From Halobacillus mangrovi (lineage in GTDB: Bacteria > Bacillota > Bacilli > Bacillales > Halobacillaceae), in assembly GCF_002097535.1 (NCBI RefSeq), contig NZ_CP020772.1, forward strand, positions 2,666,001-2,730,000: 64,000 nt of DNA. Reading direction: 5' to 3'. The translations under genes were made by a program, and so were the position numbers. The notes beneath the pieces were generated by a model. That model searched no databases. It was not told where the DNA came from and saw only the letters and a program-made list of their open reading frames with translations. Positions 37,646 to 47,022 of the stretch are shown here, one piece after another. Each line of letters begins with the position of its first letter. Position 1 is the first letter of the stretch.

Positions 37646-37788
37646 ATGATCACTCCCTGACTCTATACTATCTTTACATCATGACAGAATCCTGTCCGTT
37701 TCTGCTTTGTATGAACAGGTTGATAAGGTGGAAGATCATTTTTCCTATTATACATTTTTTAGAAAAAAAGCGAATGCTCTATTACTTT

Positions 37789-38888
37789 CTACTTATCTTT
37801 CTTCATATAACGTTGGGTCATTTTGTAGAAAATTCCAGGTTCATCAACTTTTACGTAAACGGTTTGAACCCTCTTCTTAAACCCGAAAAACCTTCTTATT
37901 TCAACGGGTTCTTTCAATTTTACGACGTAAGGAATAGATTCCTTTTCGAGACCGTGAAGGGCAAGTTCAAAACAACTCCGATCTCTTGCCACTTCCTCAG
38001 GTGTTTTTATATTTTTCATGACAGCGTCTACCTTTTTCCAAGGGATGAATCCGTAATGTCGATACCTTTTTGAAAATGAATACCTTTTTGGTCAAGAACG
38101 ACGGGCGCGAGTCTAATAGCTTGATAATCTGAGATAATAAAAAGTAACGCGTAGACATCAAAGGCAGTGAGAATTCAGGCAAGTGTGTGACTGTACATGG
38201 CGACCATGACGTGAACGGCGATGATTTCAATGGTCATAGCGTGGACAAGCAAAATGAATACACCCAGATAACTTCCGTCTTTGTGGAAACTAAACGCACG
38301 GCCTTGTCCTTCTGGTATAACAAGTGCTTTTTTTCTCCAGCTGAACAAACTGTAGTAGATAGCTGCTATATCAGTAGCTAAAACCCTCAGTATGCTCTGG
38401 AATTTAGTTATATGGTTAATTTTGAAGGAGAAGGTTTGTTGAATGGCATGAGTAAAACTTGATAAAAAGTGATAACGGGTCTCCTTGGCAATTTTATAAT
38501 TCTCTATTAACAAAGGAAGTCTCTTAAAGACTGCGATAAGAAGAACTAGCTCGATGATAATCACTAATGCTTCGAGCATAATGACAGAGTGGTTAAAATA
38601 GGAGAGGTACCCGTCTGCTTGTTGAGGAATGATCCAATTTGCTAGCAGCAAACCCCAAAACATAAAGCCAACCAATATAACCCGGGATACTCTCTTCTTA
38701 AATCCAAAGAAGTAGAGTAGAAGAGGCAAAATAACGATAAGATCAAGTGCAGTACCAAGCCCTACATAATCGTCAATTGGACCGACGAGCTGAACTTGCA
38801 TAACGAGGTAATTCGGAAGGATGATTAAGAAGAGAAAGAACAACATGCGTTTCCAAGCAATTTCATTCAAGGAAAAAGAAGCTGTCAT
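37789..38888 (-). pseudogene. broken membrane-protein gene (stop plus frameshift)
   Basis: The N-terminal piece (38888-38175) encodes 237 aa with about six membrane helices and ends at a TGA. The same frame continues past it as ILTAFDVYALLFIISDYQAI and VVLDQKGIHFQKGI. After a frame change near 38060 the reading resumes as HYGFIPWKKVDAVMKNIKTP and on to the 76-aa C-terminal piece (to 37789). Reassembled, the product would be about 365 aa: a membrane half and a soluble PH-like tail. Two separate lesions argue for a pseudogene rather than read-through. The family is not recognised. Confidence 0.7.
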
Positions 38889-39191
38889 GCGATTCCCCGC
38901 TTTCCATTAATGGTTATACTTCAAGTATATCTTAAAGGAAATAAATACGTACGTTATTTCGGTGATTTGTACTAAAAATAACACATTTTACCTTTCAGTT
39001 TATTTCATAAGAATATAGGTTTAAATGACCCCTCAATCGGCTATACCTATTCGTGGTGCTATTTACAATCTATTAAACTGTATCATTGTAACAAATACTT
39101 AACAATTTAGCATTAAAATGTAGTTTACTTTTAGTAAAGTTTCTGTTAATTTATAAAAATGTTTAACATATAGAACACCAGGAGGTTAATT
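38889..39191. other. intergenic region upstream of ltaS
   Basis: About 300 AT-rich bases that must contain the ltaS promoter and that of the divergent broken gene. Several TAAAAT/TATAAA hexamers occur, but I cannot pair one convincingly with a -35. No small gene is seen. Confidence 0.5.
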
Positions 39192-41090
39192 ATGTTGAAT
39201 CAAAAACAAAACTTATTGAACAAGGGCTGGTTTTTCTTTGCCGTTGCTGCTCTGTTTCTTTGGGCAAAAACCTATTACGCCCTTCAAAGCGCATTTACAT
39301 TAAACATTGAAAATTGGGTCCAACAATTTATACTAGTGATTACACCGATTAGTTCTTTACTATTTTTCTTAGGATTATCGTTCTTCTTCTCCCCTAAGAG
39401 AAGAAACAAAGCATTTATGACAATTTATTTCTTAATGTCCTTTGCTTTATATGCAAACGTTGTGTATTTCAGATTCTTCAACGATTACATTACTCTTCCT
39501 GTTCTTATGCAATATAAGAACTTCGGGGATCTTGGCGGAAGCGCTAAAGCACTGATTCATCCAATGGACATCCTTTATTGGATGGATATCGTTATTCTAA
39601 TCACATGGCTGGTCGCTAAAAAAGTCCGACCAAAGATGGAATTCCGCAGAAGAACCGTTGCAATGATTTTCGCTGCGTCTCTCGGTTTTGCAGCCGTTAA
39701 CTTAAGTTTAGCGGAAATGGAACGTCCTCAACTACTAGTGAGAACGTTCGACCGTGCCAAACTAGTTAAATTACTCGGAATCTACAACTATCATATCTAT
39801 GATACAGTCATGACAGCAAAAACTTCATCACACCGTGTTATGGCAGATAGTAACGAATTGACGGAAGTCTTAAACTATGTAAACTCTCAACAAGGTAAAA
39901 TGGGTGCAAAAGGGAAATACTTCGGCAAAGCAGAAGGTAAAAATGTTGTCCTGGTGTCCCTGGAGTCTACTCAAAACTTTGTGATTGACCGTAAATTGAA
40001 TGGCCAAGAAATTACACCATTCTTGAATGATTTGAAAGACGATAGCTTCTACTTCAATAACTTTTATCACAACACAGGTCAAGGTAAAACATCTGACTCA
40101 GAGTTTATCATCGATAACTCTATGTACGGCCTTTCAAGAGGAGCCGTCTTTACAACCAATGCAGGAAATGAATATAACGCTACTCCAGAAATTGTGAAGG
40201 ACCACGGATATACGCCGGTAAGCTTCCACGGCAACCATGCAAGTTTCTGGAATCGTGACATCATGTATAAGAGTCTTGGATATGATCACTACTTCTCTAA
40301 AAAAGAATATAACGTGACAGATGAGAACTCCGTAAACTATGGACTGAAGGATATTCCATTCTTCGAACAGTCCATGCCGAAGCTGAAAGGGCTGGACAAA
40401 CCATATTATGCGAAGTTCATTACCATGACAAACCACTACCCATATATCCTAAACGACGAAAGTATGGAAATGATTGAACCTGCCAATACAGGCGACGGGT
40501 CAGTGGACCGTTACTTCCAGACGATGCGTTATCAAGACGAATCGATCAAGAAGTTCTTCCAAATGATGAAGGAACAAGGAGAATATGAAGATACGATCTT
40601 CGTCCTGTACGGTGACCACTATGGTATTTCTGAAAACCATAACCGTGCCATGAGTGAAATTCTTGGAAAAGAAATTCGCCCGTTTGAGCACATCCAACTG
40701 CAAAAGGTACCATTGATTATTCACGTACCGGGAATGGAAGGTAAGGAAATGGAAACCGTAGGCGGGCAAATCGACTTGAAACCTACAATTCTTCACCTGC
40801 TGGGCATTGAGCAAGAAAATGATGTTCAGTTTGGTACAGACCTATTTAAAGAAAATCGTGAAGATATGACCATCCTTCGTGATGGAAGTGTCGTCACTGA
40901 CAAGTACGTTTACGCTGCTGAAAAGGATATTTGCTATGACAAAGAAACAGGAGAAGAAATTGATTCTAAATCCTGTGCACCATTGAAAGAGAAAGCAGAA
41001 ACGGAACTTGGTTTCTCTGATAAAGTCGTTTACGGCGACTTGTTACGATTTATGGATAGTGAACAAAAAGAAAATAAACAGTCAGAATAA
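39192..41090 (+). CDS. ltaS: lipoteichoic acid synthase family protein
   Basis: This 632-aa protein has five N-terminal membrane helices, then an extracellular sulfatase-like domain. Visible are SLESTQNF with the catalytic Thr of NTGQGKTSDSEF, and metal-ligand regions FHGNHASFWNRD and LYGDHYGISENHN. It transfers glycerol phosphate from phosphatidylglycerol to build polyglycerolphosphate teichoic acid. Bacilli carry several paralogues, so the major LtaS or a YfnI/YqgS/YvgJ-type role cannot be told apart. AGGAGG precedes the ATG; it is monocistronic. Confidence 0.93.
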   Translation: MLNQKQNLLNKGWFFFAVAALFLWAKTYYALQSAFTLNIENWVQQFILVITPISSLLFFLGLSFFFSPKRRNKAFMTIYFLMSFALYANVVYFRFFNDYITLPVLMQYKNFGDLGGSAKALIHPMDILYWMDIVILITWLVAKKVRPKMEFRRRTVAMIFAASLGFAAVNLSLAEMERPQLLVRTFDRAKLVKLLGIYNYHIYDTVMTAKTSSHRVMADSNELTEVLNYVNSQQGKMGAKGKYFGKAEGKNVVLVSLESTQNFVIDRKLNGQEITPFLNDLKDDSFYFNNFYHNTGQGKTSDSEFIIDNSMYGLSRGAVFTTNAGNEYNATPEIVKDHGYTPVSFHGNHASFWNRDIMYKSLGYDHYFSKKEYNVTDENSVNYGLKDIPFFEQSMPKLKGLDKPYYAKFITMTNHYPYILNDESMEMIEPANTGDGSVDRYFQTMRYQDESIKKFFQMMKEQGEYEDTIFVLYGDHYGISENHNRAMSEILGKEIRPFEHIQLQKVPLIIHVPGMEGKEMETVGGQIDLKPTILHLLGIEQENDVQFGTDLFKENREDMTILRDGSVVTDKYVYAAEKDICYDKETGEEIDSKSCAPLKEKAETELGFSDKVVYGDLLRFMDSEQKENKQSE

Positions 41091-41096
41091 CGATTT

Positions 41097-41139
41097 AAAA
41101 AAGACAAGCCCAGAGGATTAACTCTGGGCTTGTCTTTTT
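41097..41139. terminator. bidirectional terminator
   Basis: AAAAGACAAGCCCAGAG pairs perfectly with CTCTGGGCTTGTCTTTT between the convergent ltaS and terC genes. Confidence 0.92.
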
Positions 41140-41143
41140 CTTA

Positions 41144-41938
41144 TTAAGAACCTGACTTTTCATAAAGCGATTCTTTTTCACTATTCTGTTGGGATACATT
41201 TCGTCCTGATAAAAACCAGCCGCCAACCGCAATGGATAGCAAAACAGTCCAAAAAGTAATCGTCCAGGCAGTACCATGAGCGAAATGTTCATCCAACACG
41301 CCTACCTCTTTGTGAGACAGGGTGATGACAGCAAGTTTCACACCGACCCAGGCTACAATCAAATAAGCAGTTGTTTCCAAGCTAGGGCGTGTTTCAAGAA
41401 GTTTTACAAACCAGGTAGCTGCAAATTTGATTAAGACCAACCCAGCAATTCCTGCGAAAACGACGACTAAGAATTTACCTCCATCCATTCCACCGAACTC
41501 AGGCAGAGGAGAATTTGGAAGCGCCAACGCTAATGCAACGGCAGCAAGTATTGAATCAATAGCAAAAACTAAATCAGCCGCTCCAATCTTGACAACAGTC
41601 GGCCAGAAGCCCTTCCCTTTTGCCTGGTGTTCCTCAGAAGAGTCTCCTTCCTCGTCTTCTGAACCACCTAAAATATTCTTAAGCCCTAAGTAAATGAGAT
41701 AAGCTGCGCCGAGGGCTTGTACTTGCCAGACACTTGCGATAAAGGAAATGGCAAAAAGTGCTCCAAATCGAAACAGAAATGCAAAGAAAATACCGTAATT
41801 GATCGCTCTTTTCTTCTGATCTTCTGGCAGGTGTTTAGCTATAACAGCCAAAACTAGAGCATTATCCGCAGACAACAACCCTTCTAATCCAATGAGGATC
41901 AACAATGTCCATCCATATTCTAACCAAATTGATTCCAT
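41144..41938 (-). CDS. TerC-family membrane protein (YkoY-like, Mn export)
   Basis: This 264-aa TerC protein has the paired acidic membrane motifs EGLLSADNALVLA and AADLVFAIDSILAA that define the family, and a Glu/Asp-rich loop (GSEDEEGDSSEE). Family members are implicated in Mn2+ efflux or metalation of exported proteins. A yybP-ykoY Mn riboswitch directly upstream supports manganese-responsive expression. GGAG precedes the ATG. Confidence 0.93.
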   Translation of the reverse strand: MESIWLEYGWTLLILIGLEGLLSADNALVLAVIAKHLPEDQKKRAINYGIFFAFLFRFGALFAISFIASVWQVQALGAAYLIYLGLKNILGGSEDEEGDSSEEHQAKGKGFWPTVVKIGAADLVFAIDSILAAVALALALPNSPLPEFGGMDGGKFLVVVFAGIAGLVLIKFAATWFVKLLETRPSLETTAYLIVAWVGVKLAVITLSHKEVGVLDEHFAHGTAWTITFWTVLLSIAVGGWFLSGRNVSQQNSEKESLYEKSGS

Positions 41939-41960
41939 AAACGTACTCCTTTCAAAAAAT

Positions 41961-41994
41961 AAAGGTCTTCACCACTTTCACGCGGTAAAGACCT
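41961..41994 (-). terminator. hairpin between Mn riboswitch and terC
   Basis: AGGTCTTTACCGC pairs with GTGGTGAAGACCT, followed by a U-rich stretch on the minus strand. It lies between aptamer and start codon, so it is probably the expression platform. Confidence 0.75.
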
Positions 41995-41999
41995 CACAA

Positions 42000-42119
42000 A
42001 TAAAGACCTTTACCTTGTTGGCAAAGGTCTCGCTAGCAACTATACAGTCACCAGTAGTGCCGAGAGTAAGTCTATCACTCTGTAATGACGACACCTACTG
42101 TTAAAGCTACTCCCCTTTT
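42000..42119 (-). promoter_or_regulatory. yybP-ykoY manganese riboswitch
   Basis: On the minus strand the conserved segments occur in order: AAAAGGGGAGTAGC, GTCGTCATTACAGAG, ACTTACTCTCGGC, ACTACTGGTGAC, GCGAGACCTTTGCC and GGTAAAGGTC. These match the yybP-ykoY class, which binds Mn2+. The terminator hairpin downstream shares the GGTCTTTA sequence with the aptamer's closing arm, which allows alternative pairing. Confidence 0.92.
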
Positions 42120-42286
42120 AAACTAATTAGTAATATATCAAGTAAGTCAAAAGAGGTCAAGTTAGATTATTCCTAGTCCTGATGATGTTGAAATCTATTC
42201 TTAATAGAATTACCAGCTTAGGAGATTACTGGTTTTCATAGCGGGTATGGATTATTAATGGAAATTATTCAAAGGAGGAAAGTTTA

Positions 42287-43027
42287 ATGAATACTAAAAT
42301 TATCGGTGGAGTTTTCTCTAATGTAGGAGATGCAGAGCGAGCGATTAAGGATTTACAGCATCACGGATATGGATCTAATGACATATCTGTTTTTGCGAAA
42401 GATAAAAGTAAAGTCAATGTATTAGAAGATGAAATGGATACACCCGTGTCTACCAATAAAGGTGGTCGAGGAAAAAATGCTGGGAAAGGTGCTGGATTAG
42501 GCGCTTTATCTGGAGGAGTGCTAGGTGGCATCGGTGGCCTGATTACTGGATTAGGCTTGCTTGCTATTCCAGGGATCGGTCAAATTGCCGCAGCTGGCCC
42601 GATCGCAGCTGCACTAACTGGTGCCGGTGTAGGCGCTGGCGGCGGAGGAATTGTCGGTGCGCTAGTTGGAGCAGGAATGTCCGAACATGAAGCGAAGCAG
42701 TATGAGAGTCATTTGAAAGACGGAAAAATCATCGTCATTGTTGAAGCTTCTGAAAAAATTCAGGATAAAGTCTATCGTACTTTCCTTAGTAATAAAACAG
42801 AAAACGAATCGATGTATCCTGATTCGTACAGAAATAATAATAACCATAATCACAACCATAAACATAACCAAAATTCTCACCATAGCCATACGACGACCGA
42901 TCATTATGATAGAGGAACAAAAGAGGAAGCATACACCGGAAACCCCTCTTCTCAACAGAAAACGGAAACGCGGACAAAAACATCAATGAGGCGCAACGAT
43001 TCTCGGACACAAAGTAGCCGTAGTTAA
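42287..43027 (+). CDS. general stress protein (YflT domain) with glycine zipper and His/Asn tail
   Basis: This 246-aa protein has an N-terminal YflT/GSP17M-type domain (IIGGVFSNVGDAERAIKDL), a Gly/Ala-rich membrane-like zipper (residues about 65-130) and HEAKQYESHLKDGKIIVIVE. The low-complexity tail is rich in Asn, His and Ser/Thr. GGAGG precedes the ATG. A GGGTAT hexamer upstream is reminiscent of a sigma-B -10, but no matching -35 is seen. The role is unknown; the family is stress-induced in B. subtilis. Confidence 0.85.
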   Translation: MNTKIIGGVFSNVGDAERAIKDLQHHGYGSNDISVFAKDKSKVNVLEDEMDTPVSTNKGGRGKNAGKGAGLGALSGGVLGGIGGLITGLGLLAIPGIGQIAAAGPIAAALTGAGVGAGGGGIVGALVGAGMSEHEAKQYESHLKDGKIIVIVEASEKIQDKVYRTFLSNKTENESMYPDSYRNNNNHNHNHKHNQNSHHSHTTTDHYDRGTKEEAYTGNPSSQQKTETRTKTSMRRNDSRTQSSRS

Positions 43028-43057
43028 GGGGTTTAATCCATTCAAGAGGCCACAACA

Positions 43058-43116
43058 AACATAGTTGGTCTGGGAAATCACTCCCGTTTTCCAATTTCCC
43101 GACCAACTATGTTTTT
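43058..43116 (+). terminator. hairpin terminator
   Basis: AAACATAGTTGGTC-GGGAAA pairs with TTTCCC-ACCAACTATGTTT, followed by T-run, after the stress-protein gene. Confidence 0.88.
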
Positions 43117-43250
43117 ATAGTGCAACGAAATACATGCTATTCCAAGAGAAAAGTGAGAACGGACATTTTTTATTACTACTCAATTACGTCCGCAAAAATA
43201 CCTCCCATGCATCGGTTCCAGCTATTAAATCATGATTTATAACTTCTCAT

Positions 43251-44141
43251 TTACTTTCTCTTTCTCAACTTATAATAATCCATCGTCGAAGCAATGGTAA
43301 AACCACAAGATTGATAAAGCAAAAGAGCATTTTTATTATCTACGACGACCTGCAGCATGATTTTATTGACCTGCTTTTCTCTCAATTTATTAACTGCATC
43401 CATTATTATGGCTCTGCCATATCCTTTTCTCCGTTCTTCGGGAAGCACTCCTAAACCATAGATTCCACCCTTATCCTCACTAATTTCTAGGTGAACTTTC
43501 CCTACAGATCTTTCTTCCCTTTCAGCCATATAGATTTCCACGCCATGTTTTTCTTCTTCCTCAGGCAAGGTCAGTCTTGTTTCGTCCATTTGAAAATAAA
43601 TCGCATTTTGTGCCGCGATTTCCTTTGCATCCTCGTTTGTAGCTTTTCTCAACGTGAGTTTACCTGTTGTATTCATATCGCCTGGTACCGTCGTTAAATA
43701 CATATCATGTTCGGAGTGTTCATACTCCGCCCCTTGAGTTTGAATAAAAGCTTGTCCAGCTGGAGATTTAGAGTCATTTAAAAGAAGCATTTCTAGTGAT
43801 TCTCTTCTTTCCCATTCTTCCTTTACATAGGAAAACAATTCACTGAAAACACCCTGTCTTCGATATTCCGGATGAACCATACCGTTTATTTCGAGTGCTT
43901 CTCCGCCAAATTGACATATTCCTATATATCCGATTAGTAAATCCTCATCGTAGTATAGAAATTCATTATTTTGCTCGCTTTCGGTTCTCAAGTGACCTCG
44001 TTTATAATCAAGCTCCAGTTTTAACGTAACAGGCTCATGTTCCACACAAAGTTTTTCCAGTTCTGTTACCTCTATAAATTCTTCTGGGTTCAGTACCGTT
44101 TTCTTTTTAATAGTAGGATGAGAGAGAGGGGACATCATCAT
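43251..44141 (-). CDS. tandem GNAT acetyltransferase
   Basis: This 296-aa protein has two GNAT domains. The first contains VHPEYRRQGVFSELFSYV and the second GVLPEERRKGYGRAIIMDAV, both acetyl-CoA loops, with the C-terminal ALLLYQSCGFTIASTMDYY. Three consecutive ATGs follow GGAG; the second or third would give better SD spacing, a difference of one or two residues. It is followed 19 bases upstream by a DedA gene on the same strand. Substrate is unknown. Confidence 0.88.
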   Translation of the reverse strand: MMMSPLSHPTIKKKTVLNPEEFIEVTELEKLCVEHEPVTLKLELDYKRGHLRTESEQNNEFLYYDEDLLIGYIGICQFGGEALEINGMVHPEYRRQGVFSELFSYVKEEWERRESLEMLLLNDSKSPAGQAFIQTQGAEYEHSEHDMYLTTVPGDMNTTGKLTLRKATNEDAKEIAAQNAIYFQMDETRLTLPEEEEKHGVEIYMAEREERSVGKVHLEISEDKGGIYGLGVLPEERRKGYGRAIIMDAVNKLREKQVNKIMLQVVVDNKNALLLYQSCGFTIASTMDYYKLRKRK

Positions 44142-44159
44142 TCGCTCCTTCTTAAATGA

Positions 44160-44768
44160 TTACATAGCCTTTTTCTTCTTTATAAACCAAATGAAGAATA
44201 AAACAAGGAGAAAGGCTAGCAGGATATAAATAATTTTGGCGTATATATCCATGTAAAGGACGATTTCGTTCCATGATGTCCCTACGGAAGCCCCTACAAA
44301 AACGAGCACCACGTTCCAAATCAGCGTCCCAAATGTGGTCAAAGCAAGGAATAGTGAAAAGCTCATATTCGACATTCCTGCAGGGATGGAAATCAAACTT
44401 CGTACTATTGGAACAAACCGGCAGAAGAGCACTGTCCAAGGTCCATAGCGATCAAACCATAGATCCGCTTTATGAATATCTTTTTTCGTCAATCGTAAGA
44501 AGTGCCCCCACTTGTCCACGATTTTTTCAAGCCTTTCTACATCCAGCTGCAACCCAATTCCATACAGCAATGCTGCCCCTAAGACCGATCCAGCGGTTGC
44601 GGACATAATTACTCCGAATATGCTGATATTACTGATTGTCGTCATAAACCCTCCAAAGGTTAAGATCACTTCAGAAGGAATCGGAGGAAAAATATTCTCG
44701 AGCGCTATCAATAAAAGAATACCAATATATCCATAGGTATTAATGAGATCAATCAACCAATTTTCCAT
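44160..44768 (-). CDS. DedA-family membrane protein
   Basis: This 202-aa member of the SNARE-associated/VTT domain family has the motif LENIFPPIPSEVIL near the N-terminus and FCRFVPIVRSLISIPAGMSNM, with the conserved Arg pair. The family includes undecaprenyl phosphate and phospholipid translocases. GAGGGAG precedes the ATG. It may be co-transcribed with the downstream tandem GNAT gene. Confidence 0.93.
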   Translation of the reverse strand: MENWLIDLINTYGYIGILLLIALENIFPPIPSEVILTFGGFMTTISNISIFGVIMSATAGSVLGAALLYGIGLQLDVERLEKIVDKWGHFLRLTKKDIHKADLWFDRYGPWTVLFCRFVPIVRSLISIPAGMSNMSFSLFLALTTFGTLIWNVVLVFVGASVGTSWNEIVLYMDIYAKIIYILLAFLLVLFFIWFIKKKKAM

Positions 44769-44795
44769 TAGAATCTCCCTCTTATGAGTGTTACC

Positions 44796-45254
44796 TTATC
44801 CTTTTAGATCAATCGTTTCTTTCTTCGTATTTTGCTTGTCCTGCCATTCAATCACCATATAAACACGACTTACTTCATCAAAAGTAACAGGATTACCTTC
44901 CTTGTTTACGTATGTGTCTCCTTTAATAGAACCTGTTTCAATCTTATTGAGTTTGCTCTCTCCACTTACGGACTTTGTATGTACGACTGTATCTGTTTCG
45001 TCAATCACCGCATGGACATCAATCTTGTAAAATTCAGACTTTACATTGTCATTACCTTTAAAGATAATTTTCCCGTCTCCTGCCTTAAATAACTTTGGCG
45101 TACATTTGATCTCATAATGTTGTACTTTCCAATGATTACTTTCTCCATTCAACGATAGATGAAAGTGATTTTCTATATTTTCTTCTTGCTTAGCACAAGC
45201 CAAAAGCGACGATACAATCAGCAAAAGCAGACCACATATTTTGATCATTCTCAT
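44796..45254 (-). CDS. putative lipoprotein
   Basis: A 152-aa protein with a lipoprotein signal: MRMIKICGLLLLIVSSLLAC, the Cys being the expected lipidation site. The mature part is beta-rich and soluble (EWQDKQNTKKETIDLKG at the end). I do not recognise the family. ATG 45254 is used with GAGGTG 9 bases upstream; GTG at 45260 is an alternative. It precedes the DedA gene on the same strand. Confidence 0.75.
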   Translation of the reverse strand: MRMIKICGLLLLIVSSLLACAKQEENIENHFHLSLNGESNHWKVQHYEIKCTPKLFKAGDGKIIFKGNDNVKSEFYKIDVHAVIDETDTVVHTKSVSGESKLNKIETGSIKGDTYVNKEGNPVTFDEVSRVYMVIEWQDKQNTKKETIDLKG

Positions 45255-45388
45255 ATTCACTCACACCTCTGCTAGTTCATTCTATAGTATTTTTCAGTCA
45301 ATCAGACCATTTCGACGTTTTCTCCATTTTTTACAATAACATAAATATCCAGTTATAAATGAACCAAAATTCATTTTCCCACAAAAAA

Positions 45389-45418
45389 AAAGACTGAATC
45401 TCATTCGATTCAGTCTTT
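45389..45418 (-). terminator. terminator of the phospholipase D-like gene
   Basis: AAAGACTGAATC pairs perfectly with GATTCAGTCTTT, with a long U-run on the minus strand. Confidence 0.9.
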
Positions 45419-45425
45419 CAACAAA

Positions 45426-46913
45426 TCAATAAGTGGTAAACCATGTCCATTTCTGCAGGTAATAGGTTACATAACGAATGAAAGTCAGGTTCCCTTGAAA
45501 CTCAGAATATTCGGCTGTATATGTTTCTCCGTTGTCATTGTTCCATATCCGTTTAAAATAGCTGTCCACTTCCTTAAAAACTTCTTCGGAAGGCGGACCT
45601 TTGATGACAACATCTGCTTCAAGATTCAAGTTGGCCAAATTACGTCTTGTGTAGTTGGCAGATCCTGCAATAATAACGTTCTCCTTCTGCTTATCAATAT
45701 AGAGCATTTTCGTATGAAATTGCTCTATATTCACTTCATACCAGCGCATATTGATATTTTTATTTCCTAAATTCTTCATTTCCGCTGCTACAGGTAAATT
45801 CGGCAGTCCAGGTTTTTGGTGCCCGAAGGCTTTCTTATTTGGATCCATGATAATGTTTACTACTGCCCCGCGATCGGCCGCTTTATCAAGCTGGTCGATC
45901 ACTTTCCGGTCAGCTAAGTAATACATGCCGAGCCAGACATTATCGCCTTCCCCCGCTTTTTTTAGTTCCTCGAGGATTGAGCGGTAGATCTTCCCTTCAG
46001 TTACAAATTTGGTTTTCAAATTTCCCTCTTGCTTCTCAAATGTCATATTTTCATACTCTGGAAAATCAGCTTCTCCTGAATAATTGACGACGGCTTCTTC
46101 TGCTTCTAATATATCCTTAATAATTGGGCCTTTCATTTTAAATGCTACATTCTCATGATAGCCGCTTGCATCATGTGGGTTTGCCGTTTGGACAATGGCA
46201 GAATCCTCCGTGACGAGCAGCTTCCGGTGATTCGCTTTAATGTTCAAAAGCTTCATATAAGACCTTAGAGTGACATCTGGCGCTTCTTTAGCGATGGGGT
46301 TGCCAATCCAGCCTTGCCCCTCGGTCCCCATCCAGGAAAAGAACAAGCGCCACACACTTGAATAAAGAGGATTGGAATCCCTCAGTTTGTTTATGTTCGT
46401 GAGTACAACGTCCACCCCGGCATCTTCTAAGCGGCGAATGGTTTCCGATTCATACGATTTATAAATGGTATTGATTTGATCCGTGATAAAAACAACTTTA
46501 AGGTCAGGATGTTTTTCTTTTTGCTGAACAATTTGATCAACAAGGTTCTCCGAAATCGGAGGAAACTTGTTTTTTCCGTTTGTATAGCCATTGAATAAAA
46601 ACATGTCCGCTACAATAAAATCGTCCGCCTCAGAAATTGTACGCCCTAACTCCTGAAAGATTTGACGTTCATGTACCGTCTCTCCGTCTTTATTCTCGTA
46701 TGTTAAATCATAAAAAAATTCGATATCTTCCATCGAATGGGTTTCTCCTTTATAAGATATCCCTTCAGGCAATGGCTTCCAAGAGGTATGATAGGCAATC
46801 ATGAAGGTATTGACGAGGATAAATATGATGATGATCCAAAATATCTTGCTCTTATGAATCTGTCTTAGCTTATTTCTTCTTTTACGCATCCGCTTCTTCA
46901 AAAATCTCTTCAT
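45426..46913 (-). CDS. phospholipase D-like (HKD) membrane-anchored protein
   Basis: This 495-aa protein has a basic N-terminus and one membrane helix (IFWIIIIFILVNTFMIAY), so the catalytic part is probably outside. Two HKD half-sites are present: NHRKLLVTEDSAIVQTANP and FHTKMLYIDKQKENVIIAGS followed by ANYT. It resembles cardiolipin synthase/PLD-superfamily proteins but lacks the second membrane helix of Cls. Its lipid or polymer substrate is unknown. AAAGGCGG precedes the ATG. Confidence 0.88.
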   Translation of the reverse strand: MKRFLKKRMRKRRNKLRQIHKSKIFWIIIIFILVNTFMIAYHTSWKPLPEGISYKGETHSMEDIEFFYDLTYENKDGETVHERQIFQELGRTISEADDFIVADMFLFNGYTNGKNKFPPISENLVDQIVQQKEKHPDLKVVFITDQINTIYKSYESETIRRLEDAGVDVVLTNINKLRDSNPLYSSVWRLFFSWMGTEGQGWIGNPIAKEAPDVTLRSYMKLLNIKANHRKLLVTEDSAIVQTANPHDASGYHENVAFKMKGPIIKDILEAEEAVVNYSGEADFPEYENMTFEKQEGNLKTKFVTEGKIYRSILEELKKAGEGDNVWLGMYYLADRKVIDQLDKAADRGAVVNIIMDPNKKAFGHQKPGLPNLPVAAEMKNLGNKNINMRWYEVNIEQFHTKMLYIDKQKENVIIAGSANYTRRNLANLNLEADVVIKGPPSEEVFKEVDSYFKRIWNNDNGETYTAEYSEFQGNLTFIRYVTYYLQKWTWFTTY

Positions 46914-46985
46914 TAGTCAGTCCGCCTTTTTTATAGGGTGCAGTACTATTTTCACTAAAAAAATAGAAATCAAACCTAATACCTA

Positions 46986-47015
46986 AAAAAACCCTCGTTT
47001 TTATAAAAACGAGGG
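46986..47015 (-). terminator. terminator of thiT
   Basis: CCCTCGTTTTT pairs with AAAAACGAGGG directly after the thiT stop. Confidence 0.88.
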
Positions 47016-47022
47016 CTAAATC

